This document shows, piece by piece, positions 1-62,860 of a stretch of 64,000 nt of DNA. The position numbers and the translations under genes are program-made. Source of the stretch: Triplophysa rosa (taxonomy: Eukaryota; Chordata; Actinopteri; Cypriniformes; Nemacheilidae); assembly GCF_024868665.1 (NCBI RefSeq), contig NC_079891.1, positions 14,826,593 through 14,890,592 of the forward strand, in the 5' to 3' direction. Positions within the stretch are counted from its first letter, which is position 1, and every line of letters begins with the position of its first letter. Under the pieces are notes generated by a model. It saw nothing but the letters and a program-made list of their open reading frames with translations, made no database searches and was not told the origin of the DNA.

Positions 1-140
1 TCAGTCGAAAACTTTAAACTTAAAGATAAATCCAGGATACTTGTCCACAGATGTTTGCACAGTATTTATGGTCTTATCAGCGTTACATGACTTGCTAGAT
101 TGTGTAATGTTCTTTTTTTCACGTCTCTCTTTCTCTTCAG

Positions 141-329
141 CTGAGGCTGCTGTATGAGTGTAACCCCATAGCTTTCCTCATCGAGCAGGCTGGAGGTATA
201 GCCACGACAGGCACTCAGCGTGTCCTGGACGTTCAGCCGGAATCACTGCACCAGAGGGCACCCTTTGTGGTGGGCTCCCCAGATGATGTGGAAGAATACT
301 TGTCATTTGTCAAGAAACATCAGAAATAG
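141..329 (+). CDS. fbp2: fructose-1,6-bisphosphatase, last coding exon (partial gene)
   Basis: The enzyme hydrolyses fructose-1,6-bisphosphate to fructose-6-phosphate in the cytosol and is a control step of gluconeogenesis. A polypyrimidine tract and cag end at 140. The exon then reads 63 codons in phase 0, from LRLLYECNP to a TAG stop, and encodes the C-terminus: the LRLLYECNP substrate-side motif, EQAGG, ATTGTQ, HQRAP and [10 protein letters not shown]. This is the usual final FBP exon and there is no frame damage. The ATTGTQ and EEYL wording resembles muscle-type FBP2 more than liver FBP1, but fish paralogues are close, so the family is firm and the paralogue is not. The rest of the gene lies before position 1. 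An ATTAAA hexamer at 463-468 is a plausible poly(A) signal. The gene converges on ctsl. Confidence 0.88.
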   Translation: MRLLYECNPIAFLIEQAGGIATTGTQRVLDVQPESLHQRAPFVVGSPDDVEEYLSFVKKHQK

Positions 330-1517
330 TTATTAGACTTTGATTTGATCTGTTCTAAAACCTACATGACATCAAATTGGCATACAAAACTTTAAAGTTT
401 TTTTTTAACATGCTTGTATCAGAGCGAGTAATTATTCTGCTTTATTTTTAACAGAGAACCAAATTAAATTCCCAACATTTCAAATTTTGAGCCAGTTTCT
501 TTACTTCCATCAACATAAAAGGCACTCGGTGTTTAATATCTGTTTCAGAATAGCTTCTACGAGATTTATTTGTCTGTGTTGTTCGGTTTTAAAACCCATG
601 TTTTTCTTCCTTACATTATGTAAATATCCCCTTAGCAATGTTTTGTTAGGTAGTTGGCAAAGCCTCCCAAAGATGTCCTGCCAATCAAACAGACCCCACC
701 CCACTAGATCCAATGACCCAATAGCCTCCACCCTACAACACGGACTGCCCATGCAATGGCAAAATGCCAACGGTGAAATAAACCGAACACATTGTACAGC
801 TAGAGCAAAATAACAACCCTCCATGTCGATCTACAGAAGCACATACGGTAGCCAAAATAGAACTATTTCATGTAGTGTGTTCCATGGAATCCTTTTCTAT
901 ACAAAACATATCACATAATAGTGAGATAATGAATATTGTTCAAGTTTATGTCTTAGAAAGCATCACTTATAGATAACAAGCTAACTTTCTCTAAAAGCTA
1001 TCCTAGATAGGCTACACTCATTTTGACATATACGTGTCTGTTCAGTACGTGAGTTTATCTAAGTTTACACGTCATGAAATATCTTGCTGAGGTCAAAGAA
1101 CAAAAGTGTTTTGCAACTATTCTTCGAAACATGCTATACAATCTTTACACAAAAACCTTTTCAAATGCTAAATAAAACCAACTACAGGAAGTACATTTTA
1201 AAAGTTTAATTGATCTTACATAAAATAGAAGAAAAAAAAACATTTGTACATTTGACTTACACTAAAGAACATGTATTTACAATACATAGAGGTAAAATCA
1301 ATTAAATCAGTGGCATACACACGACCATAAAACAATTTCATAAAATCTCTAAAACGGTCTTTCAAGCAATACTTTCAAGCTTGAGGTTTGTCGCTCAGAC
1401 AAACAGTCACATGTGTTACGTGACTTTTCTCACTACAATTGATTTCAGTGAACCACTCAGGCACACGAGTCACTATGGCCTTCTGATAAGGTTTCTTGAT
1501 ATTTGAGGTAGTCTTTT
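330..1517. other. convergent 3' UTR / intergenic interval between fbp and ctsl
   Basis: This AT-rich interval separates two genes that face each other. It should hold the fbp 3' UTR on the + strand (ATTAAA at 463-468) and the ctsl 3' UTR on the - strand (ATTAAA complement at 1205-1210, giving a 3' UTR of about 310 nt). The reading frames at 487-824 on both strands have no recognisable protein similarity and look like chance ORFs. No TE terminus was recognised. Confidence 0.5.
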
Positions 1518-3374
<1,857 letters not shown>

Positions 3375-4124
3375 GGTGGAAACACTAAAAAGATAAACAC
3401 ATGTTGGCAGGTCAGACGTATCTCGCGACACACGCACTCCTCGCTGTTGCAGAAGTAAACGTGTTTAATTGAAGAAACCTAGTGCACATTTCCAGCATTT
3501 CATAGGATCAAATTACAGCCACGATCGTGCAGACAACCAACGTGAGCAAGGATAGTTAATAGTAACGTTATTGTTATAAACAGTAATAACAAAACCAGTA
3601 AACTACTGGTAACGTTACTCCGTAAGGAGTGGCGGTATTAATCATGACGAATTTATTAAAACAGTCATTTTGCAAACGAACTAGGAGAGAATACCAACAG
3701 AAAATAAGTCTGTTGTATTGCTCGCATTTCTTCTATTAATATATTTGTTTAACTTATATGGGCCCACAGACACAAGCACTCGTCGGGACACAAAAGAGAC
3801 TACACTATGTTCCTTCCGCAGCAGTCACGGGATCTGGTGGTTACAACATACAGTTCCCAGGAAAAGAAAACAAAGAGCGAAACCATTCCACGGAAATAGA
3901 AAGGGAACTACTGAAGCCATTTCGAGTAAAAATGTTAGATTAAATAAAATCTTTATGCGATATAAGAGCATGACGTTAACTATTTAAAACAAACGAAAAA
4001 CAATAAAAATGCACTTTTGTTCAACGATCAATGCGACGCACAAAATATACGCGGTAAATAGACTAAATGCATTACATTAACAACAGAAAAACAAAACGGA
4101 GCACCGTAAAAACCGCTGACTCAC

Positions 4125-4155
4125 CTTTAATCCTGAAAAACAGACGATAATGTTG
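4125..4155 (-). other. ctsl: ctsl non-coding first exon (5' UTR)
   Basis: On the - strand a GATTAAAG|GTGAGT donor lies at 4125, just downstream of the TATA box. No ATG-led frame continues into the coding exons. The acceptor that joins it is TTTTAG at 3385-3390, ten bases before the start codon. The transcription start near 4150 is inferred from the TATA spacing and was not measured. Confidence 0.6.
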
Positions 4156-4178
4156 CTGGTCTCAGAGGGAGCCGCAAG

Positions 4179-4296
4179 TTTATAGCGCATCTGAAGGCAA
4201 ATTCCACAAATTCTCATTGGTCGAGAGACTTGTCTATAGACATGTTGATCCCGCCCTGATGAATACGTCGTAGCATGTGACCAACTAGCACGTGAC
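4179..4296 (-). promoter_or_regulatory. ctsl: ctsl core promoter with TATA, CCAAT and paired GTCACRTG E-boxes
   Basis: Read on the - strand: TATAAA at 4184-4179, about 30 bases before the inferred start; CCAAT at 4220-4216; GTCACATG at 4281-4274; and GTCACGTG at 4296-4289. The last matches eight bases of the CLEAR element (GTCACGTGAC) bound by TFEB/MITF-family factors at lysosomal genes, and the other is an M-box-like variant. The order and spacing suit a lysosomal hydrolase promoter. Functional use is inference. Confidence 0.6.
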
Positions 4297-4299
4297 GAC

Positions 4300-7200
4300 T
4301 TCCCGACAAATAATCTTATTCAATCAAAAAAAAACAAAGGTTTTCTGAAAACAACACAATTACGATAAAAATTGTGCTTGAAGTTTTGCTAATGAGTTTA
4401 CAAGTGCGTTATAAGTAACTCAATAAAATAAAAAATATATAGAAATAGCCAGTAATGCTTGAAGTTGTAAAAATATAAGTTTATACATTCTGTTGAAATG
4501 TTTACTGTAACAATGTTTGATGTTTAAATGTTTTAAATATTTCACGGGTAAATGGTAAATAAATCAACGAGTAACCTAAACATTAGCTGTCATTGATGCT
4601 TTGCCAATGATCCACTCTCTAAAAAAATACCCAGCAACACAAATCAATGTAAATAATAGGCCTATATAATAATGATCTATTCAAATTGATGCACTCTTGT
4701 GAAAGACAGAACATCACATTCCATCTTTTTCAAATGTGTGATCTAATGCTGTGTGAATCATTCAAACAAAATTTTTGCAATGGCAAACCAGTTAAAATGC
4801 ACGAATGAATGAATGATTGCATCAGTTTATTCAATCATTATAATCGTAAGAATAATTCAGTTTTTTCTTGGCAATCTATTTAGAAAAAAATAGACTTGAC
4901 TACAAACACATTGAACTTGTCTGACCCTGTTCACAACAACAAAACAAGACCAAAACATTGCATTTTCTATCAGTATATCATTCGACCATATCTAGTCCTA
5001 TATACCTTGATTCCCTAACACCATTCAATATTGTTTTGTTTCTCTGCAATGACTTGTGTCAAGTGGATCACATTGCCAGTCGATTCACATTCCAGCACAG
5101 TTTGATTAATGTGCCATGTGTGACAAAAAGCATACAATAAAAAGATTGTGGATCATTATCACTTAAACCTATCAGCCCAAGTGATGATCAAATGAAAGCA
5201 CAGTTAAAAGAAATATCGTTGATCTAGTGTGAGGCTTTAGTGGTATAAACAAAAGAAAAAAGGAAACATGACACTGCACATTGTCAATGAATATTTGCTA
5301 TAAAATGGCAATTTTGCTGAGGTAAGTGTATCAAATAGACACGGCTGTGATCAGAAGCATTAACGTTATGTTGGAAACAGAGGTGTGGTGTCTTTTTGCT
5401 GCATGCAAGTTCAGTCTTGCTACACTCACTGACGTCTAAAATCTTATAATTCATATGACTCATTATTTATCAGCAGCATTGTCATGATTTTCTTTTTCAT
5501 TTCATTGTAGTACGCTTTGATTATTGTCTTTTTTCCTCTAAGTAGTGGCATGCATGTGGAAATAATTTTACCCAGAATTCACCAGAGGGCACTTTTAAGT
5601 GTTGAAAAAGCTTTGGAGCACATGGGCTGGTACATAGTTTTCACATAACTCACTGCATTAAAATAAAGCACAATACATAGCATACCACTGAAAGTGATCA
5701 ACTTTTAAAGGGATAGTTCACCTAAAAATACAAATTCTGTCATAATTTGCTCACCTTCGAGTTGTTCCAAATCTGTAAAGGAATGTCTTTGTTCTGATGA
5801 ACATACTGTATATTTGGCAGAATGCTTACAACCAAACAGTTCTTCGACCCCATTGACCACCATAGTAGGAAAAATAACTTCATAATTGTTTTGGTTCCGT
5901 TGAACACAAAAGAAGATATTTTGAAGAATGTAGGACAGCAAACAGTTCTGCGGCACTTTTGACTACCATTGTTACCACTGTGGTAGTCCATGGGGTCCAA
6001 TAACTGTTTGGTTACAAGCATTCGTCCGAATATCTTTCTCTGTGTTCAACCAAAGAAATTTATACAGGTTTGGAACAACTAGAGTGAGTAATTCATGACA
6101 GAATTTCATTTTTGGGTGAACTATCCCTTTAATCTGACTGTGGAGATAAAAATGCCTTAACCTCTAAAACATATATTCTATGTATATTTTTGGGTCTGAC
6201 ACTGTATCCGTGTTAGCCGTGTCAGTGGCAAATGTTGAATGTGACTCCTAACAACTCTGGAAACAGGAAACAGTGATCACATCAAAGCACAAGACAAAAC
6301 TGTATTATGCAACATAAGGGACAAATAACTATTTGAATGCCTCGTACTAGTGTATTTATTGTGTTATTCATTATCATACAGTATTTACAGATACTATTGA
6401 TTGTTAAGTGTTGTTTAGATTTTATAGGTAAAAGCTATAATTTATTCTGACTAATTACTTTAGATTGATTAAATCAGGGCCGGATACATCAAAAGGGGCA
6501 CAATTCAATATTCAACAAAATGCTCGATTCAATTGATTAAAAGCAGTTTGAAAGGCTTCCACCATTTAACAGAACAAACCAATTTGTTTTTAGAATTTAA
6601 TATAAAATGTAATGGGATAATATAACATATCTTAAGATGTTTTAAGGTAAAAGAACACAAAGAAAGGGTCATCAAGTAAACAATTTATTATAAAAAAATG
6701 TAGTACACTGTAAAGTTATAATGAAGTATTAAGGACATGGCATTCAGCGACATGGATTCAAAACATAATATAAATAGATGTGAAGGTCTTGTGCAAAGAA
6801 ATGACTGTACAAGTCTTAAATACAACAGGATAAATTCCCCTATGATTTACCCTGTTAAAGTCTTTATAAAGGAAATCATTAAGCTTGACCACAGACAAAG
6901 AAACAGATTTATAATACACAGACTTAATCACAGTATAAAAATGTGCCTTTTGGAATGAAAAAACGCAATATGCCCAGTTCCCTTTCAGAAAAGGTTGTTT
7001 GTGATTTCAAGAGTGCCTGCAAAGGAATAAAGCGCTGGAGGCTCCAAAATGTTACACGGGACTGTTGAAAGTTCATTTAAGATATTAGAAAAGATGAAAC
7101 TGTAGCTGTTTCCTTTGAAGGAAAAGTCATAGCATATACAGTATGTAGACATAAGAGGGAAGCTTTGCTGCCATCTACAGCTTTCACGTTGTCACTGCAT

Positions 7201-8334
7201 TTGTGCCCTGCATACCACTTTTATTACAATTCAATCCAAACAGATGGCTGTTATGAATTATATAAATTTCTACCACTGAAACAGGATCACTGTTAACAGT
7301 TCTACACATTTTATGACGTTTTTTGCCCAATTGCGATCCCTTTAAAATAATTTGCTTTAAATCTTAATGCTCAAGAGTGCGAATGTGTGAAACATAAAAT
7401 ATTTATATAGCAGTTGAACAATCATAACAATACTCAGATCATGCTTACCAAGATATTGCAGGAGACATTTTATAAAAAAATTTAAATGCCTGGAGTATTT
7501 CATCATTTACACTTAAAACTGCAATATTTCATTGAGGTGACACAAATATACCGTACTTAAATGTGACGACGCATGAAAATCAGTAAATACACTGGGACAC
7601 AGAATTTTAGGAAGCAGACTTTAAAATATGTTAACGTACCTGCGTCAAGGAATGTTTTTTGTGCTTCATCTTCTAAATAAAATCCTGTCTGAAAAAATAT
7701 GGTTTTGTTGCAGTAAGGAACAGTAAGGTAGTTACAATTTTCTCCGAATGTTCTCAAACTCTGAATGTTTGAGAACAGACTTGTTCTTTCATTTATATAT
7801 GCACATTTAAATTATTCTACAAAGGGTAAACACTGAAACACTTCCACAGGTGTTTAAACTAAATTTGCTTTTAGTAGGTAGCACATGGCACATCAAATGT
7901 TCAAATCTAGAACAGTTTACCATCTCCAAGGCACTCAATAGATTGAGTTATTATCTTTTTATCATCAAGTAATGCTTCCAAGCACTTTGTGATCATTCGG
8001 CCATCGAATGTAGTTTAATTTCTTTGATTCAGACAGAAATGTATCATTCAGAACTGCAGAATTATCATTCAGTAAGGACGTTTGGAAAGGCCTTCTGCAG
8101 TTTCACTATGGGAATTTGAGATAGGTAATATAAGATTCCCTTGTTTTTTGTTTTTTTTACAGAGGCACCATTTCAGAGATACCAAGGATGAACATTCAGA
8201 AATCGCAGACGGCATCAGTGGACATAAACAGAGTATCTGATTCAAATACTTTAGTCTTTCAAGACCATGGAGCTGAGATTGAACATCACTCCACTGATGA
8301 AATTGCACGTTTCTCTACAGACACAAGTGGCGTC
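4300..8334. other. ctsl-dapk1 intergenic region and dapk1 3' UTR
   Basis: This AT-rich interval has no convincing coding sequence. The dapk1 3' UTR must start at 8334 and run downward. AATAAA complements at 7220-7225 and 6684-6689 are candidate poly(A) signals, implying a UTR of roughly 1.1-1.65 kb. A TTAA-flanked MITE sits at 5705-6132. The short frames at 4958, 6737, 7557 and 8188 match nothing I know. Confidence 0.45.
5705..6132. mobile_element. TTAA-flanked palindromic MITE (AAAGGGATAGTTCACC family), full copy
   Basis: The termini are AAAGGGATAGTTCACC and GGTGAACTATCCCTTT, each abutting a TTAA, which implies a TTAA target duplication. The interior has the mirrored TTTGTTCTG / AACACAGAG segments typical of the family. 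This is the clearest intergenic copy. The same family recurs at least a dozen times in the window. Small ORFs within it are by-products. Confidence 0.8.
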
Positions 8335-57289
<48,955 letters not shown>

Positions 57290-60200
57290 CTAAATATCCA
57301 AGACATTGAACATTCAAAGCAAGTTAATAAACACAATTAAAGGGACAGGGACAAGAATGCTTGTAACTGAACAGTTTTGGCCACCATTGACTACCATATA
57401 GGACAAATTACAATTGTAGTCAAAAGTGCCCCGGAACTGTTTGCTTATACATTCCTCAAAATATTGTTTGTGTTCAACAGAACAAAAATGCATGATTTGA
57501 AATTCTTTTAATATCGTGTGCCTCCACAGAATGACAGTGTTTTAAAAATCTCTGATATCCTGGGGGAAAACATCTCTTAAATCTATGAATTCAGTTTAGC
57601 CTCTCTATAGCACATTATCAACAGGCAAAACTCCATATTTCCCTTCAGCATGTTCCAATTTCAGTCACGACATGTGTTCTGAACCACTGCCAGAAACCAA
57701 CAGTCACGCAAGCTGAACGATCTTCAGTCAAAAACAAAAATCAAGTCCCAAACTAATCACTAATATCAAACCAGTACGATAATAACTATAGCAACTATTG
57801 CAATTTATTACATCAGCCGATTAAACATGAAATAGTGTGATAACCATGTTTTGGTAATGGTTTCTTGTATTTATAGTAGCATAGGCCTAATGGATTCCCA
57901 TGCTATGCCAATCTAAGGCACCGTACCAAAACACCAATACAGTACACAAGCAAGTATACCATAAGCTTATCTGAAGATACTGTATGATAAATGGCATTTT
58001 CCATGCAAATTTAAGGTTTTCACCATACTGGTCGGATATCAATATATGGGGGTTTAAATTAATACCAATGTGAAGGCTCTTTTAAAGTTTTTAAAGCATT
58101 TTTTGTGTTTTCTAAGCATTGTTTCCTATAGTCAGGTAAGTGAATAGTCACATCCACAACAGTCTATATTCCTCATAAAGAGGCAAATGAAAATTATTAT
58201 AAAATTTAAAAGTTAAAAAAGTTAAAAAAGAATAAAAGTTTTATGTTTGATAAAGAGACATCCTTTTTGGATTTGTTGGGTATCCGGCCTATTGCTCTGG
58301 ATGGTACATTTTGATTCACAAAAATCCAACAAAGTAACAAAGTATGTTGTCTCTCAAAAATGTGCATCCTTTTTTGTCACATCCATAATGCATTATTTTT
58401 TCTCTCTTTTAAAATAGAAACTTGTGCATAAACTGGTATTTTTCTGATGTTTGGACTCATGATAGGGGTTTAGTCAAATATAAACAGATGGTTCAATATT
58501 TTAGTAATAAATAAATTCTTTGAGAATTTATATCTCAAGTTTTGACTGAAAATGTCACTTCCATAACATTGGGATTGCCCAAATATTAGCTCAATACTGA
58601 ACCTTTCTATAATGTCACAGTCCTGGAACACATTTGGATCTTTTAAACATGGCTGTTATACAGCTGTTGGAAAGACTCCTTCCAAGGAATTGACAATTGC
58701 TTTGGGAAAAAACACAAAAAGCTAAACATTAGGAAGGAAAAGCGGACCTTGGGATGGGCCTTTCTCATGCAAATTCAAAACACAGGGCCTTTTATTTTTC
58801 CCTGCTCCACCTTTTGTCCCCCAGACAGCAATCAGTCCCCACAGAAGTGAGGAAGGGTGCATTTGCATTATCTGGGGCCTGAAAGGGTAGGAGAAAGCAG
58901 TGATGCTTTCCTTACAGACCTCATAAAATCAAAATATGCCAGTTTTGAGGCTTTTAGTACCCATTAGCTTTGAGGCCGTCTCTATGGTAGCATACTTGAA
59001 AACGTTTTTACTTTTACATGCACATTACATTTCCCCCCCAGGATAACAGACAAAACACATTGATGACTCATCTTGAACTAGAGATTTCTGTGTAATGAAA
59101 TGCTCTCAAGGATGAGAATATCTCTCAACCTAATACCTGTAACTGACTAGCAAGTAGATTTATGGCTGTACGACAAAACTGAAGTATACTGGTTTCCAAA
59201 ATATGCCAACAAGCAACAATTGTCATATGATTTCATATATATATATGTATCTAAAATAAAAACAAAAATCTGGGTCCACTTCATATTTGACTGAATCGTA
59301 AAGAGTTGAGGGTCAGAAGGTCAGTCTTCACGGTCCTGACAGCGTGGCTTTTGGCATTCAGGCATGTCTAACTGTTTTTGTCAGCAACACTTCTCAATGA
59401 GAGGAGGGCATGGGTCTTTAGCCCTGCCAGTTTCCATAGCAGTGTCGGCCGGGGGCAGGGCAGCAGGAAAGGAGGGGGTCATGTCAGCTCGAAAGGAGCC
59501 TGTGGAGCACAACGGTCAACGGCAAACAACATCACGCATCGCCCAGCAACCGGCCAACACTGAGGACAGCATGTTTTTACTTACACAAGCGGTTTCCCAG
59601 TCCCTTTCAGACCCATTTCTGTCAGCTCTGAATGGATGATAGGGCAAATGTGCGTATCAAGATGTCAGTGTGGCAGGGCTCTTGTGCTTCCAAAATTGGG
59701 AGCACCATGGTGATGAAGTGCCACAGTCACAGTGGATATCAAGAGCCTTCCCTGTGAAAGTGCTCTTCAGACCAGGCATCACAAGAGCCACAGAGATGGC
59801 ACCTAGATGAAGTACTGCAGTCAGTCTTTTGTCTCAATGTAGTTAGTTGATGGTAAATGCTTGACAGGATGATAACGTACATATATTAGATTTTGCCTTG
59901 CAATCTTTACCAGATCCTTTAACTAAAAAGTGAAGCCTATTACATGTTATGTTTGTTTTCTTTAATACATTATTTACTACTTGAACTTCTTTCCACAACT
60001 ACTTGAACTTGAACTTTTACTCAACCAGCAAATATTTAATTAGACTACAACAGTCTAACAACTTCACAACTCTTACATTTATAAATGTTTACTGGGGCCA
60101 TATGTAGAATCTTTACATCATCGTTATTGGTGACACCTGTGGCCTGTAAGTGAACTGCAGCCTGCAAATTACACTCGTGAGTTTTTAAGTCACATTCTTT

Positions 60201-61694
60201 GGTTTATCTGGCAATCATTAAAAATGATTTTGGTTTATCAATTACATAAAAATCTGTCTACAAACTTCCATCGACAGCCTAGGAAGTCTGGAAGGATTTA
60301 GGTTTTTTACTTTCAGTACAAGCTGTTGACACACTGGCAACACAGAAACAATTATTACAGTGTTTCGGCCAGAATTTTGTGAAACTGTGAAGCTGGATGA
60401 CATCACACGCTAATTAACATATCTGTGGCATCATCACAAAGTGATGTGACACGTAGTGAGTGATTTACAGACGAACTGTGTTCGTGCTTATCCAAACAGT
60501 TTGTACTCTTTCATTCACGAGCCGGCCACCATAAAGTGAACTGAATGTGCTGCTTCTCCCTGCCACTCTGCACAGAGTAGACGCTTAGAGCGGCATTTCC
60601 TATAATAATAAAATTATTATACAATATAAAAATAATTTTAATATAGATTAAATAAAATATAAATAGGTATATTATTAGCCACTAGCCAGAACGATCAACA
60701 AACAGACCGGAAGTTAACTTTGGGCCAGGCACGTGCGTCTGATGAAACTGTCTATAAATAGCTAAAGACTTTGGCTCTATTATGACTATAAATCTAATAT
60801 ACATGCATGTGTTATAAGAAGGAGGGCCAATCATTTAAGAAAGCATTTGACTGGTCAGAATTGTTTGTAGAGCATTACAACTCATTAATATTTCAATACA
60901 CCTACAGAATAAGAGCATTATGAACATGTACATATGCTGAAGGGTTAATATTGTCGAATACTAAAAGTATATCATATAGAACATAGATGGTCTCATACAC
61001 CACATCGTAACACACAAAACTGCTATTTTGATTAATGGGATTCTTTAAAACTTGTTTGCTTCCCATGTGATAGGAAATGCTAAAAAGATTAGTGCAATAT
61101 CTTCCACAGTACAACACACAATTTCTTATGAAGAAGGCACAGCAAAGCTAAATAATCCTGTAAAGAAGGATTGCTGAAAACAGAGTTAAATCTATAGTCA
61201 AGTTTTCCAAACTAACATTAAAACAATGAGTGAAAAAACAGTATCAGACATTAAACGACTGGTATTTCCCTTGGTACGTAGCTTCTAAATGATCTTTGCA
61301 GATATATGGGTGGATGCCATCTTATCTTAATATATGAACATCATAAGAGCGGGTCATACTTCTATAATAAAGAGAACTAGCCTATTTGACAACACTTATT
61401 GTAAAGTGGTTTTGATACATGATAAGATCAGACATTCTTTAAACGATATAGTGCATGATTTCTTTGCAGTTCAATATAAACTTTCAATTTAATCTATCTC
61501 TTTCAGCATACAACAAATATAAAGATGTTATATAGCAAACAAAACATGTTTACACAGGAAGACAATCAAAATAAATCTTAGATAAAAAGGTAAACATAAA
61601 TATTTATAAAATTGACTAAGGAAGTCTGGTGACAGATGTCTTCAGATGATGATGATGATTTATAGAAAAATATTTGAATAATTTAATATGTTTT

Positions 61695-61800
61695 AACTAG
61701 TTCCTGTTGCTCAACTGGTTAAGAGTGGTGATAATAACAATGCCAAGATCATGGGTTCAATTCCTACGAAACAGGCAAACGGAAGAAAAACTCTGGCAGA
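61695..61800 (+). mobile_element. decayed tRNA-derived SINE fragment
   Basis: CCTGTTGCTCAACTGGTTAAGAG resembles a tRNA D-arm/A-box, and ATGGGTTCAATTCC is a B-box. The tRNA stems do not close, so this is a SINE head and not a tRNA gene. Confidence 0.6.
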
Positions 61801-62139
61801 CACCAGACACGATAGTGGGTACAGCAAAAAGTAACTCACAAAAAAATGTGAGTTGAAAGCAGCTCAACTCACATTCAAATGACCAAAACATTTTTCTGTT
61901 ATTAAAAACATAATAGCAAATTTATAAGAGGAAATATAATGTTAGCATGTCACAATTAGACTGAAAGGGATTCATATAGGGTCCATAAGCGTGAAACAAT
62001 ATTTAACCCAAGATAAACACTGGCTTTAACATGAGGTCAAAAAGGTGTGTGCAGTGTGAAAGGCGGTGTGAATTTCATCTGCATAAATGAAGGACGGCAG
62101 ATCTCTAAAATCGCTTTCAAAGGTCACAATAAAATAACA

Positions 62140-62860
62140 CTTTTCCAACTAATAATTAAACCTGCATCACCTGTGCCATAAGTTTTCTTTCTTAAGCTCA
62201 AACTGCACTATAGACCATTTTGGAAAATGTAAACAACGCAGATTTCGAGTCAGTTTTTAAACACTACACAAACATTTAAACAAAATACAACCAACAGAAC
62301 ATTCATAACCAAATCAAAATGTTAAATTAATATTCTAAAGATGTAATTATATATGTAAGATTTAAAAATAAAATAAATAGAAAATGAAATCGGAAGTGGT
62401 TCTGGACCAGTGTTTGCATATTGCAATGTGGCCTATAATACCATTTCCAACTAATAATTAAACATGCACCATAAATTTAGTTTCTTAAGCTTAAACTGCG
62501 CTATAGACCACTTTGAAAATAATAAACAATGCAAATCCAACGCAGGTCCAGAAGAACTTCCTGTTTCAGTTTTAAAACACTACACAAACGTTTAAACAAA
62601 ATGCAACCAAAACAGAACATTCAAAACCAAATCAAAACGTTAAATGAATATTTTAAAGATCTACAGAGGGAAAAAATGTAAAAAGTGCAGACAATGTTAT
62701 CTTTAATGTATTGTTATGTCTTTATAAATCTGTGCAATAAAAATTGTTGTAAAAAAGATGTAATTATATATGTAAGATTTAAAAATAAAATAAGTAGAAA
62801 ACGAAATTGGAATTGATTCTGGACCAGTGTTTACATCTTGCGAAGTGGTCTATAAAGCCA
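62140..62860. repeat. tandem duplication of a MITE-bearing segment
   Basis: Unit 1 (62140-62440) and unit 2 (62441-62860) both run TTTCCAACTAATAATTAAAC..TTTCTTAAGCT(C/T)AAACTGC..CTATAGACCA, then the MITE body, ending GGACCAGTGTTT..GGTCTATA-like. Unit 2 holds an extra stretch of about 95 bases (from CTACAGAGGGAAAAAATG to GTTGTAAAAAA) between AAAGAT and GATGTAATTATATATG. Both units share the same MITE family as 52776-53005. Confidence 0.75.

Noticed and set aside
487..824. Opposing ORFs of 104-108 codons after fbp
   Set aside because: No splice context, codon pattern or similarity; they overlap each other in the 3' UTR region.
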